This document shows positions 23,431 through 31,870 of a stretch of 41,441 bases of DNA, piece after piece. A model generated the notes under the pieces. The model did no database searches, was not told the DNA's origin, and saw nothing but the letters and a program-made list of their open reading frames with translations. Both the position numbers and the translations under genes were made by a program. The DNA comes from Planctomycetaceae bacterium. Lineage in GTDB: Bacteria; Planctomycetota; Planctomycetia; Planctomycetales; Planctomycetaceae. The first letter of the stretch is position 1. Every line of letters begins with the position of its first letter. The DNA lies in contig JAQWSQ010000229.1 of NCBI GenBank assembly GCA_029243145.1, forward strand, positions 1-41,441. The letters run 5' to 3'.

Positions 23431-24066
23431 TCACTCTTCTCCGCTTGCTTCCTTCTTGTCACCCTCGTCGCCAGTCGCATCAACAGCTTCTGCTTCTTCA
23501 CCTTCTGGCTCGGCTGCTTTCCGAGGTTCAACAACCTGTACGATCACTTCGTCGGGTCTTGCCTGAGGTTCGATATCCGGGTCGAGGACGAGATCTTCGA
23601 TGCGAATGGCTTCGCCGAGACCCAGTGTACCAATTCGAATGACGATCGAGCTCGGAATTTTGAACACAGGGCATTTGACCAGCAATGTGTGCATTTGCGT
23701 GTCAAGAATGCCACCATTTTCAACTCCCGGAGCATCTCCTTTGATTTCAACAGGGACTTCCACTTCGACTTTTTCGTTCGGATCGACCCGAATCAAGTCA
23801 ACATGAACAATGTGCCGACCAAAGGTGTCCCATTGGACTTCCTTGAAGACAGCCTTATCGACTTTGCCGTCAATATCGAGGTCAATTGCGATATGTCCGT
23901 CACTGACCATCTGGAAAACGTCATCGTGGCCAATCTTGAACGAAACGGCTCCTTCGCCGTGTCCGTAGAGATTTCCCGGGACCATTCCTTCTCGTCGAAG
24001 ACGCCGACATTCGGCTGTTCCAAGGCGTTCACGTTTCGCGGCAGATAAAATTGTTGCTTCCGACAT
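23431..24066 (-). CDS. rplY: Large ribosomal subunit protein bL25, CTC/TL5 type
   Basis: This 211-residue bL25 of the long, two-domain type binds 5S rRNA. The N-terminal domain has the hallmark RLGTAECRRLRREGMVPGNL followed by YGHGEGAVSFKI. The C-terminal TL5-like beta domain covers about 95-185 (VDLIRVDPNEKVEVEVPVEI, GVENGGILDTQMHTLLVKCP). The final 30 residues are an acidic Glu/Ala/Asp tail. It is the first gene of the minus-strand housekeeping block. In many bacteria prs precedes it; here the spacer to the divergent large PQQ-protein gene is non-coding, so the promoter of the block must lie within 24067-24450. Confidence 0.95.
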   Translation of the reverse strand: MSEATILSAAKRERLGTAECRRLRREGMVPGNLYGHGEGAVSFKIGHDDVFQMVSDGHIAIDLDIDGKVDKAVFKEVQWDTFGRHIVHVDLIRVDPNEKVEVEVPVEIKGDAPGVENGGILDTQMHTLLVKCPVFKIPSSIVIRIGTLGLGEAIRIEDLVLDPDIEPQARPDEVIVQVVEPRKAAEPEGEEAEAVDATGDEGDKKEASGEE

Positions 24067-24450
24067 AGTGGAGATACTCGTTCCAAACTCTGATATAAGC
24101 GTGATTTCCGACGATTATCGGAATTTAGTGTCATTCAGATTTTCCGTCTTTATCCGTTGCTCTCTTTAGACAACGAACATCGATCAGCATTCTGAGTCGG
24201 GCAAGGATACCGTGAACGAGTGATATCTTCAACTCAACGAAAGAGCTTGTTTTGAGGGAAATGTCGAGTTTTTTTTGTCTGAAAAGCCTCCTGATTCCTG
24301 TCGGGCTTCTCAAATGTGTTCTGTGAGGATTCTGAGAGAAATATTGTGGTATCCTCGCTCAATTTTCGCATACTCTGTAAGTGGGACATTCCAGACTGGC
24401 CTTCTGCCCTGGGCCGGGCATCATGAAATTTACATAACTACAGAAAATCA
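24067..24450. other. Divergent promoter region, no gene seen
   Basis: These 384 bases separate rplY (minus) from the PQQ/TPR gene (plus) and must hold both promoters. There is a T8 run at 24270-24277. A weak AAGCC/GGCTT hairpin lies near 24285-24310 and could form in the rplY leader. A 60-codon minus-strand frame here lacks a ribosome-binding site and is not supported. No convincing -35/-10 pair was identified. Confidence 0.6.
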
Positions 24451-27400
24451 ATGATGATACGGTCATCGGTAGTCGAGGAAAAAGATGCTATTCGCCGCTT
24501 GTCGATCATTGTCTTGCTGCTTATTGTCGTATTGAGTTTGCCTCTCTCTGCGCTCGCATTGGAGGCTCCGAACGAGGGTGCGGCTGCCAAGGATTCTGCG
24601 GAGGAAGTCCCAAAAGCGGTCAACCCACTCGGGCGACTCCTCGAAGGAATTCTCAAAAAACCGCAGGGACGCCTCATCCCTAAGCCTGCTCCTGCGGAGA
24701 AACCGCAAGACGAAGCAAGCAGTGAGGCACCAGAAAAGCCATCTGCTTCCACTCGAAACATGCGGGATTGGATTGATCGCTGCGCCCCGCACGACTACGC
24801 CTTGGAGAAAATGCTGGATAAGGTCGAGCGCAATTTGGAATTGCGAGCCTGGAAGATTGCCGTCGAGCAATTGCAACAGATACTCGACCAACCCAATCAG
24901 AGAATCAGTATCAAGCCGGGAGAGTCGCGACTCTCACGAGATGAAATTCAGCGCATCATCTCGGAATTTCCAGCCGAAGCGCGCGAAAGTTATGAACTCC
25001 AATTTGGGGCCAACGCCCGGCAATCATTTCGTGAAGCGACACAAAGCGGTCGTCTCTCCGAAATTGCGGATGTTGCATCTCGTTATCTTAATACGGAAGC
25101 AGGCCGCGAAGCTGCCGATGTGATGGGGGATACACACTTGGACCGGGGAGAGTGGAGTGCTGCGGCAATCTGGTATCAGCGAATCTTGTCGGTTGATCCC
25201 CGCCCGACACGCCCACCGGTCTGGTTTTTGAAAGCGGCCTTGGCATTTCAGAGAGCCGGCCTGGAAGAACGCGCGAAGGAAATGTTGGTGGAGTTAAAGG
25301 GCCTCCAGTCATTACCAATCGCGGCCCAACCGACTGACCCTCTGGAATTTTGGAAGCAAATTTCTGTCGAGGAACCAACCGTCACTCCCACTGTTTCGGA
25401 TTGGCTCCAGTTTCGTGGTGACGAAACTCGCTCTGCGATGAGTCGTGGAGAGTTACCCGTGTTGATCCCGCAATGGGAGATCGCATCGGTTTCTGCCACG
25501 TCCGTCAAAGAACAGATTCGAGAGTTATACACCGATCTTCGACGTGCCGGTCAGACCTTATTACCGGTGATACAGCCGGTCGTTGCCAATCATCGATTGT
25601 TAGTGCGAACGATGGAAGGCGTGGCGGTCGTGGACTTGGCCTCCGACCCACAAAACAATAGTGATCGTCCCGTTTGGCAAACTCGTCAGAGAAATTCACC
25701 CGAGCAGGTTGTGACCGGAATTCTCAATAATCAGCAATCATTGTTGGCCACACCCACCGCTCAACGAGTCTCCGTGATTCCCAAATATCAGGGAGCCACT
25801 CCAGAAACACATCCACTAACCGGATTGCTGTTTCGGAATGGTATGTATGGATTGATCAGTGCCGATGAAGACCGTCTCTATTTACCTGAAGAACATGCTT
25901 GGCTCTCACAATATCATCCCGGCTACTTCTCCACACGTTCCAACATTGAATCTCGCGATCCACTCAAGCGAGAATGGTCCACCAATCGACTGGTGGCCTA
26001 TCACCTGAAGACGGGGCGAGTGGCTTGGGAAGTGGGGGGCGAATCTTATGGAGAGCAGTTTGAACTTCCTTTGGCCGGTCACTATTTTTCCGGAGCTCCC
26101 CTCGTCAGCCGAGACTCTCTCTATGTCGTAGGTGAGAAAGAGAACGAAATTCGCTTGTTTTGTCTGGAAGCAAAAACGGGCCATCCGCGCTGGAGTACGC
26201 TGATCGGTTATTCGCTTCATGAGCCTGCCATTGATTTGGGAAGACGCTGGTGGACTGCACAGCCTGCGATTCGAGATGGGCTGCTGGTTGTCCCCAATAC
26301 GACAGGTTGGCTGTTGGGAGTTGATCTTTCTTCTCATTCTGTGGTTTGGGAGACTCGATTTGAATCACCTCAAACCGAGAATCAGCAGAGAAGTTCGCGT
26401 GGCACTCAAGCTCAAGAAGGGCTCGTGAAACGAGTCGAAATGAACGATCAATGGCATCTCTCTGCACCAGTAATTTTGAGTGATCGCGTATTGCACACAC
26501 CGCGTGAGAGTCAAAAACTGCTCTGTTTGCGCACCGTCGATGGGAAAGTGTTATGGCAACTCGAGAAGGGAGATCTCCTCGCCTTGATACATGCCGACGA
26601 GCGTCAAATATTGTTTGCCACGAAGTACGGATTACAATGTCTCGACAACAAAGCCGCCAAGGTGCTGTGGGAACATCGAGTCAGTGATGGTCTGACCTTA
26701 TCGGGTTTACCGGCAGTGACGAAAACAGATTTGTATGTGCCGTGGAGTGATGGATCGTTGTCTCAGGTCAGTCGTGCGGATGGGAAGGCTGTGAGGCAGT
26801 TGACTCAACATCCCGATGCGCCTCCTTTGGGGAACCTGCGATTCTATAAAAATCTCCTGATTTCTGCCGATGCACTGCGTACTGTCGCCTTTGAGTTAGA
26901 GAGTTCATTCCATCAAAAATTGTCCGCTCGCCTCGAACAGAATTCGGAGGATGCCTGGAGCTTGATGCAAAAAGCGCAACTGGAGCAACTCAACAATCGG
27001 CCGGAAGAAACTCTCGCGCTGCTTGCGAAGATTGATATCGACTCTCTCTCCCCACACAATCGACAGAGGTCTCAGGAGTTGCGCTACGAATCGTTAGTAA
27101 CGCTGGTTCGTGCGAACCTCAAAACTTCGGAAGAATATCTGAAACAGCTCCAGCAAAGGGAATTAGATCCTGGTCAGCAACGTGAACTTGGCCAACTGGT
27201 GTTGTCTCGCGTTGTCGCGTTAGGACAATACCGCGAAGCCTTCAATCGTTATCTCGATCTTGCCGATCAAGCCGACTTGGAATCATTGGTTCCCGAACTG
27301 CCCGGTAGTCAATTTCGGATCCGTTATCTCACGCAGATTACGCGAGGATTAAATGAAATTCTGCGCAATTCACCAGCAGAGATTCGTGCCGAACTCAATC

Positions 27401-29286
27401 AACAGATTCAATCCATGGCGGAAGCGGTTGCCCCCGATGATCGCCTGGCCGTCAATCGATTGTTGGCTTTATTCTCTGACCACCCGGCGATTGAAAAACT
27501 TCGTTTGCAGGTCGGGCATGATGCGGCACAAAAAGGACGATTCAGCGAAGCGGAATACCATTTTCGCCAAGTGCTGAACTCTTCTCTGCGGGCACATGCC
27601 GCCGATGCCGCCTTTGCGCTGGATGAACTCTATCAAAGTTTTGGGCGTCATTCGGCCCAGCGACAACACCGCCTGCAACTGAAAGAACTGTTTGAACGAT
27701 TGGCTTCACCGGAACAACTGTTAGAGCCTGAGGAGGTCGGCGACCCCCAATCAAGTGATTCCGTTGTCGGGAACAAGCCCATTGATCTATCTGACTGGGG
27801 AGAATTTTCTCTCAATCTCAACCACCGACCGCTCAGTTATCAGATCGTGAATCAGTATCGATATAAGATGAAAAGCAACCCGATGCCGATGCTAACGGAC
27901 TATCGATTTGAATATAACAATTCGAGTTCTCGACTGATTTTGCATCCCACATCAAACGAGGGGGAGAGTTGGTCGGTACCGATGCGGTCATCAGATACCA
28001 TTTCCAATCGGTATCGTGGCTCGGTGAATTCGTTGGGCCACATTATGTTGGTCATTCAATCACGCAATATTACGGCACTCTCGCCAGTGGAAAAGAAGGT
28101 TCTATGGACCCGCTCACTACAATCCAATCTCAAGATCACATCGAATAATTCCTACTCCAGTTATGGCAGCAGTATTCCCGCGATGGTCTCAGGGGATCAG
28201 TTTCAAACACGATTTAACGCCGTCACACGACAGAAGCAAGATGCCATTATTGCGTTGACCGATGACCTGCTTTGTGTACGTTCCACACGCGAGTTGCAAG
28301 CGTTTCACCCACTTACGGGCGAACTTTTGTGGGTGATGGATAAGATTTCTCCCGACACAGAGATTGTTTCCAATCACAGGTCGGTGTATCTGATGGGGGC
28401 GACAGATCAAAAACCTTCCATTCAGGTGCGTTTTTCGGACGGCCAGGCAACCCCTCTCAATTCGAAACAGGCCAGTCTCTTGCGATCTTCCATTGCTCTT
28501 GTGGGTGACGATGTAATCGTGATGGAGTCGCGAACCTTCCGTACGCTGTTTCTGCAAAACCGGACCGTGATGACAATTCGTCGTGTGAATCTTGAGACCG
28601 CACAAACCGTCTGGGAAATTGAAAACAATAGCGACGCATTGATGATGGCGAATTCTGACGGGATCAATTTACTCGACAGAAAGGAAAAAACACTTTCTAA
28701 ACTCGAGTACGAAACTGGCAAAATCGAACAGATTGCCTCGCTGCGAGAACACATTCCGGGAACTCTGCGGGAAGCGTATGTCATTTCGTCTGAAGGTCAA
28801 CTTTATCTCGTTCTTAACAGTGGATCGGCGAATGGATATTATCGCAACTATTATCTGAGTTCCGTCGCGGTCAACGGGTCTGTGCATGCGATTGATCCCC
28901 ACGCCAAGAAAGTTCTCTGGAGTCAGAAGGTCGGCCCGCAACACCTGCTTCTTGATCTTATTGATGATTCTCCGGTATTAATGTTTGCCACACGTATGAA
29001 TCGACAGATCGGGAAGATCCATCGTTCCGAACAGTCTTTGCTTGTGTTGGACAAAAGAAGTGGACGAGAAATCATCTCGCACAAAAGTCCTTTCAACTCC
29101 GATTTTCGCAGCGTGAACCTCAATCATTCCGACCAGCAAATCTCCTTGATGTCGTACAACTCGCGCGTGGTGCTCTCGGCGGTTCCTCCCATGAACGAAC
29201 CGTTGCAAGCACCTCGCGCCAAAAGCCCGGTGCCGGAGGCCCCTCCTGCGGTATCGACTTTGCCGGATGCGATTACCGCACCTTGA
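24451..29286 (+). CDS. Giant exported PQQ-type beta-propeller and TPR protein
   Basis: This 1611-residue protein has an N-terminal membrane segment or signal (LSIIVLLLIVVLSLPLSALA, about 18-37). Helical TPR-like repeats cover about 110-290 (AAIWYQRILSVDPRPTRPPV, AALAFQRAGLEERAKEMLVE). The first PQQ/WD-like propeller spans about 315-800 (DWLQFRGDETRSAMS, TGRVAWEVGG, TGHPRWSTLIG, AKVLWEHRVSDG). A second TPR-like helical region covers about 820-1090 (AQKGRFSEAEYHFRQVLNSS), and a second propeller about 1120-1580 (EKKVLWTRSL, TGELLWVMDK, AQTVWEIENN, AKKVLWSQKVG). The C-terminus is Pro/Ala-rich. No enzyme motif is evident. Propeller-TPR proteins often scaffold envelope complexes as BamB-like proteins do, but the length and domain order here are planctomycete-style. 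A MoaD/ThiS-like gene begins 36 bases later. Confidence 0.85.
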   Translation: MMIRSSVVEEKDAIRRLSIIVLLLIVVLSLPLSALALEAPNEGAAAKDSAEEVPKAVNPLGRLLEGILKKPQGRLIPKPAPAEKPQDEASSEAPEKPSASTRNMRDWIDRCAPHDYALEKMLDKVERNLELRAWKIAVEQLQQILDQPNQRISIKPGESRLSRDEIQRIISEFPAEARESYELQFGANARQSFREATQSGRLSEIADVASRYLNTEAGREAADVMGDTHLDRGEWSAAAIWYQRILSVDPRPTRPPVWFLKAALAFQRAGLEERAKEMLVELKGLQSLPIAAQPTDPLEFWKQISVEEPTVTPTVSDWLQFRGDETRSAMSRGELPVLIPQWEIASVSATSVKEQIRELYTDLRRAGQTLLPVIQPVVANHRLLVRTMEGVAVVDLASDPQNNSDRPVWQTRQRNSPEQVVTGILNNQQSLLATPTAQRVSVIPKYQGATPETHPLTGLLFRNGMYGLISADEDRLYLPEEHAWLSQYHPGYFSTRSNIESRDPLKREWSTNRLVAYHLKTGRVAWEVGGESYGEQFELPLAGHYFSGAPLVSRDSLYVVGEKENEIRLFCLEAKTGHPRWSTLIGYSLHEPAIDLGRRWWTAQPAIRDGLLVVPNTTGWLLGVDLSSHSVVWETRFESPQTENQQRSSRGTQAQEGLVKRVEMNDQWHLSAPVILSDRVLHTPRESQKLLCLRTVDGKVLWQLEKGDLLALIHADERQILFATKYGLQCLDNKAAKVLWEHRVSDGLTLSGLPAVTKTDLYVPWSDGSLSQVSRADGKAVRQLTQHPDAPPLGNLRFYKNLLISADALRTVAFELESSFHQKLSARLEQNSEDAWSLMQKAQLEQLNNRPEETLALLAKIDIDSLSPHNRQRSQELRYESLVTLVRANLKTSEEYLKQLQQRELDPGQQRELGQLVLSRVVALGQYREAFNRYLDLADQADLESLVPELPGSQFRIRYLTQITRGLNEILRNSPAEIRAELNQQIQSMAEAVAPDDRLAVNRLLALFSDHPAIEKLRLQVGHDAAQKGRFSEAEYHFRQVLNSSLRAHAADAAFALDELYQSFGRHSAQRQHRLQLKELFERLASPEQLLEPEEVGDPQSSDSVVGNKPIDLSDWGEFSLNLNHRPLSYQIVNQYRYKMKSNPMPMLTDYRFEYNNSSSRLILHPTSNEGESWSVPMRSSDTISNRYRGSVNSLGHIMLVIQSRNITALSPVEKKVLWTRSLQSNLKITSNNSYSSYGSSIPAMVSGDQFQTRFNAVTRQKQDAIIALTDDLLCVRSTRELQAFHPLTGELLWVMDKISPDTEIVSNHRSVYLMGATDQKPSIQVRFSDGQATPLNSKQASLLRSSIALVGDDVIVMESRTFRTLFLQNRTVMTIRRVNLETAQTVWEIENNSDALMMANSDGINLLDRKEKTLSKLEYETGKIEQIASLREHIPGTLREAYVISSEGQLYLVLNSGSANGYYRNYYLSSVAVNGSVHAIDPHAKKVLWSQKVGPQHLLLDLIDDSPVLMFATRMNRQIGKIHRSEQSLLVLDKRSGREIISHKSPFNSDFRSVNLNHSDQQISLMSYNSRVVLSAVPPMNEPLQAPRAKSPVPEAPPAVSTLPDAITAP

Positions 29287-29321
29287 TTATTCAATTCGTT
29301 CTCGATCAGAAAACCAGCCTG

Positions 29322-29585
29322 ATGCCCACAGTGATTATTCCGACTCCACTTCGTGAGATCACAGGAGATGTCACCGAAATTCAGGTCGATGCGGCCACTG
29401 TGGGTGAGGTGATTGACGTGTTGGAAAAAGAATATCCCGGCATTGCCCATCGACTACGTGTTGACGATGAGATCCGTCCTGGACTGGCTGTCGCCGTTGA
29501 CGGTGCGATGAGCAGTCGTGGTTTGATGCAAAAGCTTACTCCCCACAGCGAAGTTCATTTCCTGCCCGCCATCGGCGGCGGTTGA
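29322..29585 (+). CDS. MoaD/ThiS family ubiquitin-like sulfur carrier
   Basis: This 87-residue beta-grasp protein starts at the ATG at 29322, which gives MPTVIIPTPLREITGD. It ends in the diagnostic Gly-Gly tail (VHFLPAIGGG), which in family members is adenylated and thiocarboxylated to deliver sulfur. A middle segment, VGEVIDVLEKEYPGI, matches the helix of MoaD-type proteins, and LAVAVDG is the usual beta-turn. It could supply sulfur for molybdopterin, thiamine, cysteine or another product, but no partner enzyme is adjacent, so the pathway stays open. The gene lies 36 bases downstream of the PQQ/TPR gene on the same strand and may be co-transcribed, though the two have no obvious shared role. 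Confidence 0.85.
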   Translation: MPTVIIPTPLREITGDVTEIQVDAATVGEVIDVLEKEYPGIAHRLRVDDEIRPGLAVAVDGAMSSRGLMQKLTPHSEVHFLPAIGGG

Positions 29586-29790
29586 GAAAGCGTCGGGAGA
29601 ATGAGGATCGCGGTGGGCGCTCGGATTATGCCATCCTGTTTTTGCCACATTGTATGAGAAACCCCCATTCGTTTGATTCGAGTCATTCGTGGTGACTTCT
29701 TTCTTACGTCAGGCACAGTCTGAGCGACAAAGTAATGGCCTCTTGTGCCTGTAACACATGGATAGGCGAGCGATCGGTGGTACCCAGATT

Positions 29791-29826
29791 GTCGGGTTAC
29801 GGCTCGCTTCGCTCGGCTAACCCGAC
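29791..29826. repeat. Palindromic intergenic repeat GTCGGGTTA...TAACCCGAC
   Basis: Nine-base arms (29791-29799 and 29818-29826) are perfect complements around an imperfect 18-base centre that contains GCTCGCTTCGCTCGG. The form resembles the widespread bacterial intergenic repeat with a GGGTTA-GCTTCGC-TAACCC core, here with a lengthened centre. It is directly followed by ACCTAC, as that repeat usually is. Confidence 0.7.
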
Positions 29827-29839
29827 CTACACTTTTTTC

Positions 29840-29859
29840 CTCTGCGCCGCTGCGTGAGA
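29840..29859 (+). repeat. Dispersed 20-base motif, copy 2
   Basis: CTCTGCGCCGCTGCGTGAGA is identical over 20 bases to the reverse complement of 4109-4128. A T-run precedes both in this orientation. It lies 13 bases after the palindromic repeat at 29791-29826, so two repeat types are stacked here. Confidence 0.65.
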
Positions 29860-30100
29860 AACCTGTCGGGTGGCTGGGGCGTGATCAGGGTTGCGCGCCA
29901 GAAAGAGTTGTTTTCTGTATTGTCTGCGATTTACTTGAATACGAACATGGCCCCAGATGAGAGAGGTTCCCGCTGAATTTTCTGAGGCTATGGATGATCA
30001 GACTTCATTGATCGCCCGAGGCTCAACCAAGCGTCATTCTAAATTGACCGGCAGTTGAACTGTCCCATCCCACGTGCTTGCTCGCCCGAGGGCTATGGAT

Positions 30101-30140
30101 CGCTTTGCGTTTCTTCGCCTCTCGGCGGCTTGGCGTCAAA
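30101..30140 (+). repeat. Possible diverged relative of the 20-base motif
   Basis: The stretch reads TTTGCGT-TTCTTCGCC-TCTCGGCGGC-TTGGCGT and then runs of A. It has the same build of C/T-rich blocks ending in GCGT-like triplets as the motif at 29840, but it is not alignable base for base. I list it as a probable relative only. Confidence 0.35.
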
Positions 30141-30348
30141 AAGTTGATCGTTCAAACTCATCTTGCCAAACGCGATCTACCAGAGTTAGCGTTCGTGGTT
30201 CGCCTGACGGCGAATCGATCTTGGGCAAAAAGGACCAGCCTACCGTTTCAAATTAGCAAGTCCCGATGCTCCTGAGACAACTGTGAGCACTCCGATCCTC
30301 GGCATTAACTACATAATTGCCCTTCAAGGAGTTTATCCTTCTCGAAAT

Positions 30349-30369
30349 TGATTTCTAATCGAGAAATCA
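30349..30369 (-). terminator. Weak hairpin after the DUF1501 gene
   Basis: TGATTTCT and AGAAATCA form an eight-pair AT-rich stem around AATCG, only seven bases past the DUF1501 stop. On the minus strand it is followed by AATTTCG rather than a clean T-run. It may act as a terminator or a 3' stabilising hairpin. Confidence 0.3.
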
Positions 30370-30375
30370 GCACCT

Positions 30376-31824
30376 TCAGGCCAATAACTCCTCGACGACG
30401 CGACAGGGTTGCCCGTCGAGGAGTGAACGGTCTTGGTTATTGCGCTTGAATGTCAGCTCTTCGTGTCGCATGCCGAACAGATGCAGAAGAGTGGCGTGAT
30501 AGTCGTTATGCGTCACTGTCCCCGAGATGGCTTTGTGACCAAAGTCGTCGGTCTCTCCGTGGACATAACCGCCTTTGAATCCACCACCGGCCAGCCACAT
30601 GCTGAAGCCGTGGGTATTGTGATCGCGTCCGATCTTCGCGCGTCCAGCGTCATTCTGAATCACCGGTAAGCGTCCCATTTCTCCACCCCAATGAACAACT
30701 GTTTCGTCGAGTAACCCGCGTTGTTTCAAATCTTTTACGAGTGCAGCCGACGGCTTATCCACTTTTTGACAAGAGTTTGGAAGACTCTTGATGATCGATC
30801 CGTGATGATCCCAATACTGGTTCTGTGTGAAGACCTGGACATAGCGGACGCCGCGTTCAACTAACCTCCGAGCGATCAAACAACGTTCGCCGTAATCTTT
30901 GGTCGCAGGATCATCAATGCCGTACATTTGATGCGTCGCTTTACTCTCTTTGGAAATATCGAGAGCTTCTGTTGCGGAGAGCTGCATCTTGGCGGCAAGT
31001 TCATACGTCGAAATGCGAGCCTGTAAATCGTGTTGACCGGGACGAGAGACTAAGTGCCGTTCGTTCAAGCGTTGTAATAACGAAAGAGCTTTGTCCTGCG
31101 GTTCTCCTTGCAGATGTTTGGGGGCATCGAGGTTCATAATCCGCGGTTCTTGTGGACGCACAACAGTGCCTTGATATAACGACGGTAGCCAACCATTTGA
31201 CCAATTTTCCACACCGAGAACCGGTAATTGGCCTGGGTCGATAAGTGCCATGTAAGCGGGTAGATCTCGAGCCTCGGCACCGAGTCCATAAGTCAGCCAA
31301 CTACCAAGTGTCGGTCGGCCTGCTTGTGATTTGCCCGTGTTTAAAGCATTGATGGATTGTCCATGATTGTTGACACCGGTCTGAGTGCCTCGGACTAATG
31401 TGATGTCATCGGCAATCTCTCCAATGTGCGGTATCAATTCCGAGAGTTCCATGCCACATTCTCCCTGTTGAGAGAATTTCCACGGTGACGCGAAAACCTT
31501 GGAACTCGCTTGGGCAGCATTATCGTATTTGATTTCTCCCGGAAACGGCTTGCCATCGTACTTCATCATCTCGGGTTTGGGATCAAACAAATCGTGATGA
31601 CTGGGACCACCTTGCATCCATAACGAAATCATCGCTTTCGCACGAGGTTCAAGATGCGTCTCTTTCGGAAACGTATCAAAGACTAACGGTTCTAGCGGCG
31701 GTTTGGAAAAATCATCCGCCGAGACAGCATCGTCGCGAAGCATCTGCGTCAGTGCCAATCCACCCAATGAAAACGAGGAGGAGGCAATAAAGTGACGGCG
31801 TGATCCAATGGATGAATTGTTCAT
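30376..31824 (-). CDS. DUF1501 family Tat-exported protein
   Basis: This complete 482-residue DUF1501 protein opens with a Tat signal, SRRHFIASSSFSLGGLALTQ. Family blocks follow in order: AMISLWMQGGPSHHDLFDPK (about 63-82), LSELIPHIGEIADDITLVRG (about 127-146), GVNNHGQSINALNTGKSQAG, RPTLGSWLTYGLGAEARDLP, RCLIARRLVERGVRYVQVFT, and near the end VVHWGGEMGRLPVIQN with GRDHNTHGFSMWLAGGGFKG. The His- and Asp-containing blocks resemble metal sites of the alkaline-phosphatase fold, but no activity has been proven. It starts 46 bases after the stop of the DUF1549/1553 gene in a two-gene unit. Together with the pair at the left edge, the window contains two such units. Confidence 0.95.
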   Translation of the reverse strand: MNNSSIGSRRHFIASSSFSLGGLALTQMLRDDAVSADDFSKPPLEPLVFDTFPKETHLEPRAKAMISLWMQGGPSHHDLFDPKPEMMKYDGKPFPGEIKYDNAAQASSKVFASPWKFSQQGECGMELSELIPHIGEIADDITLVRGTQTGVNNHGQSINALNTGKSQAGRPTLGSWLTYGLGAEARDLPAYMALIDPGQLPVLGVENWSNGWLPSLYQGTVVRPQEPRIMNLDAPKHLQGEPQDKALSLLQRLNERHLVSRPGQHDLQARISTYELAAKMQLSATEALDISKESKATHQMYGIDDPATKDYGERCLIARRLVERGVRYVQVFTQNQYWDHHGSIIKSLPNSCQKVDKPSAALVKDLKQRGLLDETVVHWGGEMGRLPVIQNDAGRAKIGRDHNTHGFSMWLAGGGFKGGYVHGETDDFGHKAISGTVTHNDYHATLLHLFGMRHEELTFKRNNQDRSLLDGQPCRVVEELLA

Positions 31825-31870
31825 ATCGTAAATACGAATTTCTAGTTTCTAATTGCTTGACCACTGACTC

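Larger units (their letters stand above)
29586..30375. other. Non-coding region rich in short dispersed repeats
   Basis: These 790 bases between convergent genes contain no believable gene. Two short overlapping plus-strand frames near 30074-30275 lack ribosome-binding sites and family resemblance. What can be seen are three separate palindromic or repeated pieces (29791-29826, 29840-29859, 30101-30140) and a hairpin at 30349-30369 near the stop of the DUF1501 gene. Repeats of this kind accumulate between convergent genes. Confidence 0.7.

Noticed and set aside
24131..24313. Sixty-codon basic frame upstream of rplY
   Set aside because: No ribosome-binding site, no recognisable motif, and it lies where the rplY promoter and leader should be.
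30074..30275. Two overlapping small plus-strand frames
   Set aside because: They run through the repeat-like stretch at 30101-30140, have no ribosome-binding site and share no family resemblance.
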